DNA of 47,744 nt from Desulfobotulus mexicanus (GCF_006175995.1 NZ_VDMB01000017.1:602-48345); one strand, 5' to 3'; positions 34,149-43,452 are shown, counted from the stretch's first letter. Notes: generated from the sequence alone by a model not told the origin. Program-made: numbers and translations.

Positions 34149-36145
34149 GGAATATCTGCTCCAGGGTTTTCCGGGGTGACGGTTTTCAGACCGTCAGGCT
34201 GTTGTTGTTCAATGGATAAGGGAAAGCGGATCACAAATCGTATTCCGCCACTTTCAGGGCTTTCACAGGAAATGGTCCCTTTAAGGGTCTGGGTTACAAG
34301 GTTGTAGGTAATGTGCATCCCAAGTCCTGTGCCGCCTTCTCCTCTGGCTGTGGTGTAAAAGGGATCAAAGATGTGTCTGAGGGTCTGGGGAGAAATACCT
34401 CTGCCATTGTCCCAGTAAATAATTTCTACTATATCACCGCTTGTACTTATATCAAAATGTATTTCTCCTTCATCATCCGGATCAAAGGCATGGGTTACGG
34501 AGTTGAGGATGAGGTTGGTGGCAATCTGGGAAATGGCTCCGGGATTCTGAAAAAGTAACAGGTCGTTTCTACAGTTAATAATAACTTTCTGGCAGGTATG
34601 CCGCAGTCTGGGGCTGAGGCTGAGCAGGGTATCCTCAATATGGGCCTTGAGCTTGAATTGTCTGCACTGGTTCGAGGTTTGATCCACGGCCACCTGTTTG
34701 AAGCTGGCAATGAGATCAGCAGCTCTCTGGAGGTTTGCCTGAAGAATTTCAGTGGCCTCCTTTGCCGTATCCATAAATGATGTGAAGTCTGACTGGCGCA
34801 GTTCGTTTTTAGAAAATAAATTTAGAATATTAAGGGTTTTTTCCCCGAGAAAGGTGGCTGCTGTAATGCTGTTGCCTATGGGCGTGTTTATTTCATGGGA
34901 AATGCCCGCCACAAGGGAGCCAAGGGAGGCCATTTTTTCCGATTGAACCAGTTGTTCTCTGGCACTTTGCAGGGCTTTGATGGAATCTGTCAGTTCCTTG
35001 TTAATTCTTTCAAGCTCATCACTACGTTCTTTAAGTATATTTTCAGCTTCCTTCTGCATGGTGATATCAAAGGCCATTTCATAGCGGACTACGCGGCCAT
35101 CTGGCCAGCGGATGCTCCTGTTTAAACGGCGGAACCAGTTCAGGCTTGCAGGATTGAAAAACTCATGGGGTTTGGTATGAGGCTTGCCAGACTCTAAATT
35201 AAGAGTGGTGCAATGTATGCAGGGAAGATTATTGCCGTGGATAATTTCATGGCATTTTTTTCCTGTGGCATCTCCCCATAGTTCCTTGAATGCCTGATTA
35301 ACAAAGAGAATTTCATGATTTGATGGATCTGTGACATAAATGACTTCATCAATACTGTCAAAAATGGAGAGAAGCTGTTCCCGCTCCCTGCTCAGATCGG
35401 CGGTTCTTTCTTTCACCCTCTGTTCCAGTTCCTGATTAAGTGCCTGTAGTCTGCTGAGAATTTCGTTGACGGTTTCCGCCAGTTGCCCAAGCTCATTTTC
35501 TTCATTGCCATGGGGGATTAAAATTCTCTGTTTTCCTGGTCTGGAGGGATGAATGGTGGAGATCTGAGTTGTCATGCGGAGCAGGGGCCGGCCCAGAGTA
35601 TGGTAAAAAATATAGGCAAGGATTGCTGCCATAGTCAGATACTGGATGACATCCATCATCATTGCCAGAGCAGAGCGCCGGAAGAGCTCCATGAAAATGG
35701 GATGGGCATCCAGTTCAATTTCTATGTAGCCCACAGCCGTATTTGCAGGGGAGAAAACAAGGGCATGGCGGAAGGGTGCAGGCTGAATGATTTTTACCAT
35801 GAGTGGGGTAAGGGCATGATCCGCCCGGTCTCTCTCCCTTTGTACGAAAACCATGCCGAAGTCATCCACAAGGCGGACACGGCCAATGATGGGAAGGGAG
35901 AAGAGGCCTTCTGCAATGCGTTCTCCCTGTCTTGTATCCAGATGGTAAAGGGACTGTGCCGCAGAGGCTTCGCTGATGATAAAAAGCTGCTCTATGTGTT
36001 CCTTCAGGAATTCCTGATCCCTGTAGTAGTCCGTGGTCATTCGTACGCTGCTGGTAATAAGGCCCGTGAGCATTGTCAGCGCAAGAACCCAGAAGGTCTG
36101 CCGTAGTGCCAGGCTGCGCCGCATATGCAGAGAAAAATTTTTCAT
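34145..36145 (-). CDS. Membrane sensor histidine kinase (HAMP, PAS)
   Basis: This 666-aa kinase has a membrane helix at about 15-33, a periplasmic domain, a second helix at about 157-183, and a HAMP-type region (about 184-240). A coiled coil and a PAS domain (about 255-365) follow; the PAS carries a Cys pair, PCIHC, which could hold a metal or cofactor. The phosphoacceptor is H417 in AGISHEINTPIGNS, of the HisKA subtype with EINTP. The ATPase domain has NLILNSVTHAF, DNGRGIS at 579-585 and GTGLGMH. The start overlaps the upstream binding-protein gene and the stop overlaps the IclR gene, both as ATGA. No response regulator is adjacent. Confidence 0.93.
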   Translation of the reverse strand: MKNFSLHMRRSLALRQTFWVLALTMLTGLITSSVRMTTDYYRDQEFLKEHIEQLFIISEASAAQSLYHLDTRQGERIAEGLFSLPIIGRVRLVDDFGMVFVQRERDRADHALTPLMVKIIQPAPFRHALVFSPANTAVGYIEIELDAHPIFMELFRRSALAMMMDVIQYLTMAAILAYIFYHTLGRPLLRMTTQISTIHPSRPGKQRILIPHGNEENELGQLAETVNEILSRLQALNQELEQRVKERTADLSREREQLLSIFDSIDEVIYVTDPSNHEILFVNQAFKELWGDATGKKCHEIIHGNNLPCIHCTTLNLESGKPHTKPHEFFNPASLNWFRRLNRSIRWPDGRVVRYEMAFDITMQKEAENILKERSDELERINKELTDSIKALQSAREQLVQSEKMASLGSLVAGISHEINTPIGNSITAATFLGEKTLNILNLFSKNELRQSDFTSFMDTAKEATEILQANLQRAADLIASFKQVAVDQTSNQCRQFKLKAHIEDTLLSLSPRLRHTCQKVIINCRNDLLLFQNPGAISQIATNLILNSVTHAFDPDDEGEIHFDISTSGDIVEIIYWDNGRGISPQTLRHIFDPFYTTARGEGGTGLGMHITYNLVTQTLKGTISCESPESGGIRFVIRFPLSIEQQQPDGLKTVTPENPGADIP

Positions 36146-36969
36146 GGTTCCCCCCGGACGGGCTGGGTAATGGTGAAATAGGGTTCAAGGGTTCCGTCAG
36201 CTTTCATCTCTTCTATGGCCCTGTTGATATCTCCAATAAGGGCCGAAGCCGGACTGTTCTTTGCAATACCGATGTGCATGTCCCATGATTCCAGAGGTAC
36301 GGGCCATATGGAGAAAAAATGGGACTGGGGGATATCTTTCATTTGTTCTGAGATGCTGATTTCCTTGCCGATTAGCAGATCAATGCGACCGGCTCCCAGG
36401 GTTCGCAGCCCCGCTTCAATGCTGGGAAGGTTCTCAATATCAAGCTGATGAGAATCCGCTTTTTTTTCAATGCCAGGAGAATGGCCGGGAATCAGTCCCA
36501 GGGTGTATCCTTTCAGGCTTTCAATGCCTTTATATTCGAAGTTGGGATGTTTTCGTGTGTCGTAACAGATGATGGTGTGGCTGGTAAAAACAGGGAGGGA
36601 GTAGAGTAGCAGATCGTTAAGCTCATCCTGATGCTGAACAAGGAGAATACCGTCGAGTCTGCCGAAATCCAGCATCCGCAGTACACGGTTCCAGGGGTGT
36701 ATCAGAACCTGTATGGAGTTACCGGTTCTGGAAAAGACTTCAGAAACAAGGTCAATGGCGGGACCCTGGCTGGCAGGACCATAGCTGCCTTCTACCAGTG
36801 GGGGCATGGGGTCTGTAGCCAGAATATAGGGGATGTCAGCACGCAGATTTCCCTGTCCCAGACAGAAAGTCGTGAGAAGGGCTATGGGTAAGAGAAGTCT
36901 GCGAAAAAATGAAAAAATCATAAAAAAGTCAGATGATAGAAACTGCACTCCGGTCAAGGTCTGCAGCAT
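36142..36969 (-). CDS. Periplasmic solute-binding protein (SBP_bac_3-like)
   Basis: This protein is up to 275 aa. A signal peptide starts at the internal Met17 (ATG at 36921): FSFFRRLLLPIALLTTFC, then QGNLRA. The mature part has the binding-protein family 3 pattern: ATDPMPPLVEG near the start, GPAIDLVSEVFSRTG, RLDGIL, GYTLGLIPGHSPG, GAGRIDLLIG and MHIGIAKNSP. Neither possible ATG has a good ribosome site, so the start is uncertain. No permease or ATPase is nearby. The gene overlaps the sensor kinase gene, which suggests it delivers a ligand signal to the kinase rather than to a transporter. Confidence 0.85.
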   Translation of the reverse strand: MLQTLTGVQFLSSDFFMIFSFFRRLLLPIALLTTFCLGQGNLRADIPYILATDPMPPLVEGSYGPASQGPAIDLVSEVFSRTGNSIQVLIHPWNRVLRMLDFGRLDGILLVQHQDELNDLLLYSLPVFTSHTIICYDTRKHPNFEYKGIESLKGYTLGLIPGHSPGIEKKADSHQLDIENLPSIEAGLRTLGAGRIDLLIGKEISISEQMKDIPQSHFFSIWPVPLESWDMHIGIAKNSPASALIGDINRAIEEMKADGTLEPYFTITQPVRGEP

Positions 36970-36987
36970 AAAAAAAGAGCTGGCCCA

Positions 36988-39183
36988 TCAGGGATCGGGA
37001 AACCATGGGCGCAGATCTATGGTATCAGGAATACCGTCGCCGTCCATGTCCGTATCCATTGTGAGTCCAGTGGCCTTTATGGCATCCTCTGATGCCAGAG
37101 GCGAAAAGAAATCGGGCTTTCCATCGGCATCCGTATCAAAGCGTACGGTCTGACTTCCTGAAAATGCGTTGTATCCAAGAACGTTCTGGCGCATCCGGGT
37201 GATCAGAAAAGGAAAAATTTCTTCGCTTACAGGAACTCCTTCCATGACTCTGTAGGCATCCCGGAACCATCCGCCGGAACCCCATAACTCCGCAGTACGG
37301 AATTTAAGCTGATACGCAAGGTCAGGGTTTTCCACATGGGAAATCAGTTCTTCGCATTCCAATATCAAAGAACGGGTAATATTGTCACGTACATTAAACA
37401 GAAGCCGTGTACGGGCAGCCTGTAAAAGGGCGGCAAAGTGTTTTTCCAGATGCCGGTCTCTGCCAAGTCCCGTAGCATGTCTGGAGACATTTTCCAGCAG
37501 ATTTTTTCTGTGAAGTTCCAGGATTTCATTTTGCAAGTCCCCATTGTTAAGCCTTCGGGCAGCCGTTGTCATCAGCTGAATGCTGTTGTCGATTTTCCCG
37601 GATTCTGTTTCTGTATCATCATATAAACTCAGAGCTTTCAGGAGTATTTTTTCTGCGCTGATCGAATCCTTTTCAACAAAAATCCTTGCAAGGGCAGCGA
37701 GCTGCTCTGCTTTATCACTTCCATAGAGGCCCTTTTCTATTTTCTGCATTTCTTCTTTCAGTTTTGTTTGGGCTTCAGCTTCTCTGTCAGCCAGAAGAAG
37801 GGCCCTGATGATGCGTCGGTTTTCAAGGGCTGCGGGTTCTTTATAATGGTGTTTTTTCTGTATTTCATTCAGCCGGGACAAAAACAGTTCTGCATTTTTG
37901 CCTGCTTCAAGGCGGGTCTCGGTGGCACGGATAAGAAGATCCCTGTACCAGGAGGGGTCTGTACCGGTTTTTATCCATGAGAGGGTCTGCTCCTCGTTCA
38001 TTTCAGGGCCCATAAGGGCTGCAATACGAAGGGCTATGATTCGTTTGATTCTTTTTGGTCGCTGAAAATTATAGCGACGCAGGTCTGACTGTAAAATGAT
38101 CTGTGTTTCAGGATTCAGTCGGGAATCCGGATGGATGGCAAAGGGAAAAGTTTTGGGGATCTGGTTTATAATGTCAAGGGCTTCTTCCTGAAAGCCTCCA
38201 GTGTAAAGGGCCTCTGCAAGGGAAGTGAGGCGGCTTTCAAAGCTTTTCCCCGAATATCTGGCTTTAAGCGCTTCATGCCATTCTTTCATCAGCTCATGAT
38301 ATAATCTTAAAACCTGATTTTTTTCTCCTGTTTCAGAATAAATCCTGAGAATATAGATTTTTGCAATGGAGCGTCCTGTGCCTGGCTGGGACCAGTCTTC
38401 GCGGGCCAGGAAAACGGTATGGCTCATATCCTGAGCTTCTTCAGTTCCGGGCAGAGGCCTGGAGAGAGGTGTAAAATCAATCATGCTTTCCATGGCAGAG
38501 GCAATGCTCAGGGCTGTTTCATAATCCTTTTCCTGTATTGCCACCTGGGCGGTCTGCCGGAGATTATGAAAGATATCCAGATGGTTTTTATCCGGTACAA
38601 TACCCTGTTTCACTTGTTTTTCCGCCTTTTTGAAATATTTTACAGCAGCTTTGTACCGGCCCTTAATCTGGTAAAAATCCATCATATGAAGCGTAAAGTA
38701 AATGCTGTTTCTTTCCTTGCGAGGGAAGCTTTGTTTCAGTCTGTAAAAAAGCGTATCGGCTTTTTTTTCCTGACCGACATCCACAAGATAGCTGTGGCAG
38801 GCCTTGTAGATCCTGAATCTGGCTTCTAAGTCCAGGCGTGTATCTGCCACATGCAGGGCAGCCTCTGCTTCATCCCGGCTGAGCAGAAGACGGGCGAGCA
38901 GTTCATTGTAAAGGGGGTGCTGTTCAAAATCAGGGATTCTGTAAAGTATGCGCCATGCATAGCTTGCAGGTGAGGCATCGGAGATATGGAAAAGGGCTGC
39001 CCTTGCGGCATTGTCATTGCCGGGAATATCTTCAGGATGCAGGGGGATATCTGCGGGAAGGGGGTGAAGGTTGTCCAGGGCAAGACGGTTCGGGCTGAGA
39101 TCATTTTTGGGCAGGGGACTGTGGGCACAGGCAGATAAAAGCATAATGCCTGTAATTATGAAGGAGAGTCTCAGGCACTTCAT
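36988..39183 (-). CDS. Lipoprotein with helical repeats and C-terminal calcium-type repeats
   Basis: This 731-aa protein has a lipoprotein signal: ITGIMLLSACAHS, with Cys in LSAC. A long all-helical, TPR-like body follows (for example YNELLARLLLSRDEAEAALHVA, YKAAVKYFKKAEKQV, KAEQLAALARIFVEK). The last 50 residues have thrombospondin-type-3-like acidic repeats: DTDADGKPDFF and DTDMDGDGIPD, then DLRPWFPDP. These bind calcium in other proteins. It is probably an outer-membrane- or periplasm-facing lipoprotein scaffold. Its start overlaps the stop of the upstream zinc-ribbon gene as ATGA. Confidence 0.8.
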   Translation of the reverse strand: MKCLRLSFIITGIMLLSACAHSPLPKNDLSPNRLALDNLHPLPADIPLHPEDIPGNDNAARAALFHISDASPASYAWRILYRIPDFEQHPLYNELLARLLLSRDEAEAALHVADTRLDLEARFRIYKACHSYLVDVGQEKKADTLFYRLKQSFPRKERNSIYFTLHMMDFYQIKGRYKAAVKYFKKAEKQVKQGIVPDKNHLDIFHNLRQTAQVAIQEKDYETALSIASAMESMIDFTPLSRPLPGTEEAQDMSHTVFLAREDWSQPGTGRSIAKIYILRIYSETGEKNQVLRLYHELMKEWHEALKARYSGKSFESRLTSLAEALYTGGFQEEALDIINQIPKTFPFAIHPDSRLNPETQIILQSDLRRYNFQRPKRIKRIIALRIAALMGPEMNEEQTLSWIKTGTDPSWYRDLLIRATETRLEAGKNAELFLSRLNEIQKKHHYKEPAALENRRIIRALLLADREAEAQTKLKEEMQKIEKGLYGSDKAEQLAALARIFVEKDSISAEKILLKALSLYDDTETESGKIDNSIQLMTTAARRLNNGDLQNEILELHRKNLLENVSRHATGLGRDRHLEKHFAALLQAARTRLLFNVRDNITRSLILECEELISHVENPDLAYQLKFRTAELWGSGGWFRDAYRVMEGVPVSEEIFPFLITRMRQNVLGYNAFSGSQTVRFDTDADGKPDFFSPLASEDAIKATGLTMDTDMDGDGIPDTIDLRPWFPDP

Positions 39184-39485
39184 GGCGCTTTTCCCTTTGG
39201 GTCAATATAAAAAAAAGCTGCTTCTATAAAGGTCTGACGGCAGTCCGGGCATTTGCCGGGTTTTGAGAAGCGCTTTCTGTCCGAAAAGGTGTATCCGCAT
39301 CCCTGACACCGGGCAGGAATCTGGCTGAGCTTGAGCTTCATGGGCTTCAGACTTTTTTCCACATGGGGCAGTTCTTTTAGAATTTCTTTTTCCGGCAGCC
39401 TGAGTTCAAGGGAAAGATCCCGAAGGTTATGGGGTTGGGAGAGAAGCAGAGATCGGATTTTCTGCCTCGGGGTGTGGTTTTCCAT
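39180..39485 (-). CDS. Predicted HTH plus zinc-ribbon regulator
   Basis: This 101-aa protein has an N-terminal winged-helix-like segment (RQKIRSLLLSQPHNLRDLSL, LPEKEILKELPHVEKSL) and a zinc ribbon with CQGCGYTF and CPDCRQTF. This is the architecture of the COG3357 group, predicted transcriptional regulators. The gene overlaps the TPR lipoprotein gene and lies 57 bases after mrp. The ribosome site is weak. The target is unknown; it might regulate the neighbouring lipoprotein gene or work with Mrp. Confidence 0.82.
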   Translation of the reverse strand: MENHTPRQKIRSLLLSQPHNLRDLSLELRLPEKEILKELPHVEKSLKPMKLKLSQIPARCQGCGYTFSDRKRFSKPGKCPDCRQTFIEAAFFYIDPKGKAP

Positions 39486-39542
39486 ATTGATCTGTCCGTT
39501 TTTACAGGGGGGCGGGCCGTCTTAAGGACGACCCGCACGGAT

Positions 39543-40370
39543 TCAAAGCTGTTCCATCAGTTTCTGGATAACCTTTTGCAGATCCCTTGTAAAACCGGAA
39601 TCTTTGCGTGCAATGGGAGTTCCTTCATCACAGGCATCCACAACCTTTGCATCGTAGGGCAGAGTGCCGAGAAAAGCAATACCAGTTGCCATTGCAGTGG
39701 TTTCACCACCACCGGTTTTGAACAGGGCAATGCGTTTATTGCAGTGGGGGCAGTCAAAGGGCCCCATATTTTCCACAAGGCCTGCAATTTTCAGATTTAC
39801 GGTTTTGCAGAAATTGATGGATTTGCGTACATCAGCAAGGGCCACTTCCTGGGGCGTTGTAACAACAATGGCTTTGGCATCGGGCACACTCTGTACAACG
39901 GTCAGGGGTTCATCTCCTGTACCCGGAGGGGCATCAATGATCAGAAAATCCAGATCTCCCCATTCCACTGAAGTAATGAACTGCTGAATCATGCCGGACT
40001 TGGCAGGACCGCGCCAGATTACAGCCTGATCCTTGTCCTGCATCAGGGACTGCATGGAAATAACTCCGAGATTTTTGCCACCATTGGCGGGAATGAGCTG
40101 CTTGGTTTCGGAAACATCCAGAAGCCCTGATAGTCCCATCATCTGAGCAATGCTCGGGCCATGGAGATCCACATCCATCAGTCCGGTTTTAAATCCTTTT
40201 TCTGCCAGGGAGACGGCGAGGTTGGTGGCGACTGAGCTTTTGCCAACGCCGCCCTTACCACTCATGACCAGAAGCTTATGGCGGATTCTGCCAAGGGATG
40301 CTTTCATCATGGCGTCTTTTTCTTCGGCGTGATTCTTTTTTTTCTGGTCAGGCATTTTTTCGTGAATCAT
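39543..40370 (-). CDS. mrp: Mrp/NBP35-family iron-sulfur carrier ATPase
   Basis: This 275-aa P-loop ATPase binds and transfers iron-sulfur clusters. I chose the ATG at 40370 with AGGAGG six bases upstream; the open frame 44 codons longer has no support. The deviant Walker A is SGKGGVGKSSVATNLA, followed by MDVDLHGPSIAQMMG, DFLIIDAPPGTGDE, and a C-terminal CPHC at which two subunits share a 4Fe-4S cluster. There is no N-terminal MIP18 domain, as is common in anaerobes. It is followed by the HTH/zinc-ribbon gene. Confidence 0.95.
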   Translation of the reverse strand: MIHEKMPDQKKKNHAEEKDAMMKASLGRIRHKLLVMSGKGGVGKSSVATNLAVSLAEKGFKTGLMDVDLHGPSIAQMMGLSGLLDVSETKQLIPANGGKNLGVISMQSLMQDKDQAVIWRGPAKSGMIQQFITSVEWGDLDFLIIDAPPGTGDEPLTVVQSVPDAKAIVVTTPQEVALADVRKSINFCKTVNLKIAGLVENMGPFDCPHCNKRIALFKTGGGETTAMATGIAFLGTLPYDAKVVDACDEGTPIARKDSGFTRDLQKVIQKLMEQL

Positions 40371-40601
40371 GGTGTTTCCTCCTGCGTTTCTTATATTTTT
40401 AAGTATCTCGGTCAGATTTGACTGAAAAATCCAGCGATCCTCACGTGCAGCAGCTGTGGTGTGCCTCAGAAGCCGATAAAATGGCACAGAGATTTTTTGC
40501 ACTCTCCTGCCTTAATCTGCCATGGCAGAAAAGCATGCATGGCAGAAAGGGTTTTATTGCCTCCCATTAAAAGCGTCAACAGAATAATTTTGAGATAATG
40601 C
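40371..40601. other. Intergenic region between lolB-like gene and mrp
   Basis: These 231 bases contain a 14-nt perfect palindrome TCTGCCATGGCAGA at 40516-40529, with a half copy (CATGGCAGAAA) 15 bases further on. The palindrome may be an operator or hairpin. The region should hold the mrp promoter. No gene is seen. Confidence 0.5.
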
Positions 40602-41372
40602 TCATAAGCTTGCTTGCTGTAGTTTTTTCAAAGATGAAGGGGGTAAAAGACTGAGGCGGAAAAGGGAGGTGTCCATGGGTGATGCTGATTCAACATGGCG
40701 GATGCGCAGTCGCAGGCTGTGCTCTTTGTTTTCAATCTGCCAGATGCGGGGTTTCGTATGCAGGGAGGTGAGGGTATAGACCACATGGTTTCTTTGCAGT
40801 CGTTCCAGTCGCAGGAGATCCCCTCTGGTATCCAGAAAAAGGCGTGCCTGGGCGCGGCGGCCATTCATCAGGAGGAAGGTGGAAGGGCCTTCTGAAACTA
40901 CGGCTGTCCACTCAGGCAGGGGAACTTCTCCTGACAGCAGAAGGGAAAGTTCGTTCATATCCAGATGGATGCCCAGCAATCTGCGGGTGAGTGCTTCAAG
41001 GGAGTTTGCCCTTTGCAGTTTTCCCGATTCCATATCCCGGATATGTACATGGCCGGGTGCTGCGGTCATTTCCAGAAAAGGTGCTCCCATGGGTGTAAGT
41101 ACTGCCATGCGGAGTCCCCTGTTAAGGGATACGGCATAGGCCAGCTGAAGGCTGCCCCCCGGTGGCAGAGAATCAGGCAGTGTTAGTATGGCCCGTCCTT
41201 TGAAGTTTTCAGGGATATTATGTTCCGCCCTGAGGATTTCCGGAAGATTCTCAGGGTCCATGGCAGCAGGCCTGTGCATGCTGCATGCTGTAATACATAT
41301 TAGGAAAGTCATTGCTGCAATGGTTCGGATGGTACGATATCCCGCAGGGGAAGGCAGATCAGGGTTTTTCAT
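40602..41372 (-). CDS. LolB/DUF4292-like outer-membrane lipoprotein
   Basis: This 256-aa protein has a lipoprotein signal: AAMTFLICITACSM, with Cys in ITAC. The mature part resembles LolB/DUF4292 beta-barrel folds: FKGRAILTLPDS, LRMAVLTPMGAPFLEMTAAPG, a helix, then LSGEVPLPEW and strand pairs such as HVVYTLTSLHTKP. LolB inserts lipoproteins into the outer membrane. The assignment is by general pattern and context, and the specific function is unproven. The start overlaps the stop of the upstream TPR lipoprotein gene (ATGA). Confidence 0.75.
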   Translation of the reverse strand: MKNPDLPSPAGYRTIRTIAAMTFLICITACSMHRPAAMDPENLPEILRAEHNIPENFKGRAILTLPDSLPPGGSLQLAYAVSLNRGLRMAVLTPMGAPFLEMTAAPGHVHIRDMESGKLQRANSLEALTRRLLGIHLDMNELSLLLSGEVPLPEWTAVVSEGPSTFLLMNGRRAQARLFLDTRGDLLRLERLQRNHVVYTLTSLHTKPRIWQIENKEHSLRLRIRHVESASPMDTSLFRLSLLPPSSLKKLQQASL

Positions 41373-43369
41373 GGAAGTGTCTCTGTTTTTTGGGAAAGGG
41401 CTTCCATTTTTTCCCGTACTTCGGGATCATCCTTAAATTGAAGGGATTTTTTATAGGCCTCCACAGCGGCATTAATTTTTCCGAGGCTGCGGTAGGCGTC
41501 GCCCAGGTGATCCAGAATAACCGGATCTTCCGGTAGGAGCCGGGCGGCTTTTTCGAGGTAGGGAAGGGCCTTCTCCGGCTTTCCCTGCTTGAAGTAGACC
41601 CATCCCATACTGTCTGTGATATAACCGTCTCCGGGTTTCAGCTCCATGGCCCTGCGGATCATGGCTTCGGCCTCATCCAGACGTATTTCCATCTCCGTCA
41701 GGGTGTAGCCCAGATAGTTCAGGGCATTGGCATGGTCCGGGTTTTGTTCGATGAGGATTGCCATTTGTTCCATGGCTTCCTCTTTTTTATCCATCCTGTC
41801 AAGGACAACGCCCAGCCTGTAGCGGATATGGTGATCTTCCGGGTCTTTTTCAAGGCTGTCTATAAAAATATCGGCCGCATCTTCAAGGCGATCCGCCTCC
41901 TCATAAAAGGCTCCGAGGTAGAGCCGCAGGGTGGCATCATCTGGGTTGATGGAATGGGCTTTTTCCAGTATTTCGATACCTTTGTCTGTGTTGCCGCTCT
42001 GGCTGTCAATGTAGGCAAGGTGAATGACAGCTTTACGGAAGACGGGATTAGCAGGATCAATGGAAGCATAGAAGCTGCGGGCTTTTTCCCTGTTTCCCAT
42101 TTCTTCATGTACAAGACCCAGTGCATAGCTGATTTCTCCGTTTTCAGGTTCCTGGCTACGGAGTCCTTCCAGAAGAAAAATGGCATCTTTATATCTTTTG
42201 TTTTCCGCAAAAACGGAAAAAATTCTTCTGATCACCTCTTCCCGTGTCTCATCCAGATTAAGGAGAGCCATGACTTCCATGGCTGCATCATTCCTGCCGG
42301 TCTGATACAGAAAGAGGGCATAGTCCATTCGTATTTCAACGGATTCCGGGTTCATTGTCAGAAGATCCGTGTAGGCCTGCTGTATGGCCGTGACCTCGGG
42401 GTTGTTTTCTCTCGGGGGCAGAAGAATTTTCTTACCCTTTTCCAGATGGTTGGTATCTTCAAGCTGGGGATTGAGAGCCATGACCTGTATGCGAAGGGCT
42501 GGTGTCGGTCTGCCGGAATGTTTTGCCAGGAGGGCATCCAGAGTATCACCTTTTTTGATTTCTACGGAAAGGGAGCGGGTCAGGCGCTGGCTCAGGATCT
42601 TGATACGCTCCAGATAGGGCTCCAGAAGATTCGGGGCTTTTTCAATGACAGTATCAAAACTTTCAAGGGCCTCATCTTCTCTTCCTAGGAGTACAAGGAG
42701 CTGGCCCAGATAATAATATCCTGCATAATTATCCGGATGCCGTGTAATGAGATTTCTGTAAACGGTTTCAGCCTTTGCAGTTTCCTTCTGTGCCAGATAA
42801 AGATTTCCGAGAATCAGATAAATGCGCTCCCTGTCCGGATCAAGCGCAATGACTTTTTCATAGATGGGAATGAGTTCTTTGATATCCTGTTCCAGCATCT
42901 GCTGTATGCCCGCAAGGACGATAAGGGTTTCCGGATCGTCAGGGTCCAGCTCCAGAGACTTTCTGATGGCCTGCAGGGCAGCCTGGGGCTGTCCTGTGCG
43001 TACAAGGATGGCAGCCAGTTCCCGCTGGAGAAAGGCGGATTCAGAGTCCAGTGCAGCTGCCTGCCTGAGAAATCCTATGGCCTCCAGAGGTCGGTTCCGG
43101 TTCAGTCGGATCTGCGCCTCTGTGTAATAATAGTAGGGAGATTCCGATGCTCTGGGTGCAGGAGTGATGATGGTCACTGTTTCGTTTAGTGAAACCGGGG
43201 CGGCAGGTTCTGTCGCCTGCTGGCCGGGAGATCTGGATGCGCAGGCTGACAGCAGGAATAGCAGGAGTGTTATCAGACAAAGGTAAAGGCTGCCTTTAAT
43301 GGAAAATTTTGTTTGCAGATCAAAGATTGGGGCTGAGGAAGAAGTCTGCATACAGCTCTTTGCTTTCAT
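41369..43369 (-). CDS. TPR lipoprotein with an embedded LysM-like domain
   Basis: This 666-aa protein has a lipoprotein signal ending LLSAC (Cys43). TPR units cover about 80-260 and 330-650 (for example YYYLGQLLVLLGREDEALESFD, ALNYLGYTLTEMEIRLDEAEAM). Between them, at about 268-318, is a LysM-like segment: VEIKKGDTLDALLAKHSG, then MALNPQLED, then LEKGKKILLPPRE. TPR proteins of this type are scaffolds; the LysM could bind peptidoglycan. It is co-translated with the LolB-like gene. Neither ATG (43369 or 43351) has a strong ribosome site. A hairpin separates it from rpoH. Confidence 0.88.
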   Translation of the reverse strand: MKAKSCMQTSSSAPIFDLQTKFSIKGSLYLCLITLLLFLLSACASRSPGQQATEPAAPVSLNETVTIITPAPRASESPYYYYTEAQIRLNRNRPLEAIGFLRQAAALDSESAFLQRELAAILVRTGQPQAALQAIRKSLELDPDDPETLIVLAGIQQMLEQDIKELIPIYEKVIALDPDRERIYLILGNLYLAQKETAKAETVYRNLITRHPDNYAGYYYLGQLLVLLGREDEALESFDTVIEKAPNLLEPYLERIKILSQRLTRSLSVEIKKGDTLDALLAKHSGRPTPALRIQVMALNPQLEDTNHLEKGKKILLPPRENNPEVTAIQQAYTDLLTMNPESVEIRMDYALFLYQTGRNDAAMEVMALLNLDETREEVIRRIFSVFAENKRYKDAIFLLEGLRSQEPENGEISYALGLVHEEMGNREKARSFYASIDPANPVFRKAVIHLAYIDSQSGNTDKGIEILEKAHSINPDDATLRLYLGAFYEEADRLEDAADIFIDSLEKDPEDHHIRYRLGVVLDRMDKKEEAMEQMAILIEQNPDHANALNYLGYTLTEMEIRLDEAEAMIRRAMELKPGDGYITDSMGWVYFKQGKPEKALPYLEKAARLLPEDPVILDHLGDAYRSLGKINAAVEAYKKSLQFKDDPEVREKMEALSQKTETLP

Positions 43370-43395
43370 GGGAGTTTGGTTTTGATTGTGTGGGA

Positions 43396-43416
43396 TCTGC
43401 GGTTAATAACCGCAGA
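43396..43416. terminator. Hairpin between rpoH and the TPR lipoprotein gene
   Basis: A 9-bp perfect stem, TCTGCGGTT with AACCGCAGA, has a three-base loop. The T-run is on the plus-strand side; on the minus strand it is absent, so termination of rpoH here may be partial. Confidence 0.5.
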
Positions 43417-43452
43417 CCTTTTTTCTTTCCGGAACAGAATAACTGAGGTATT

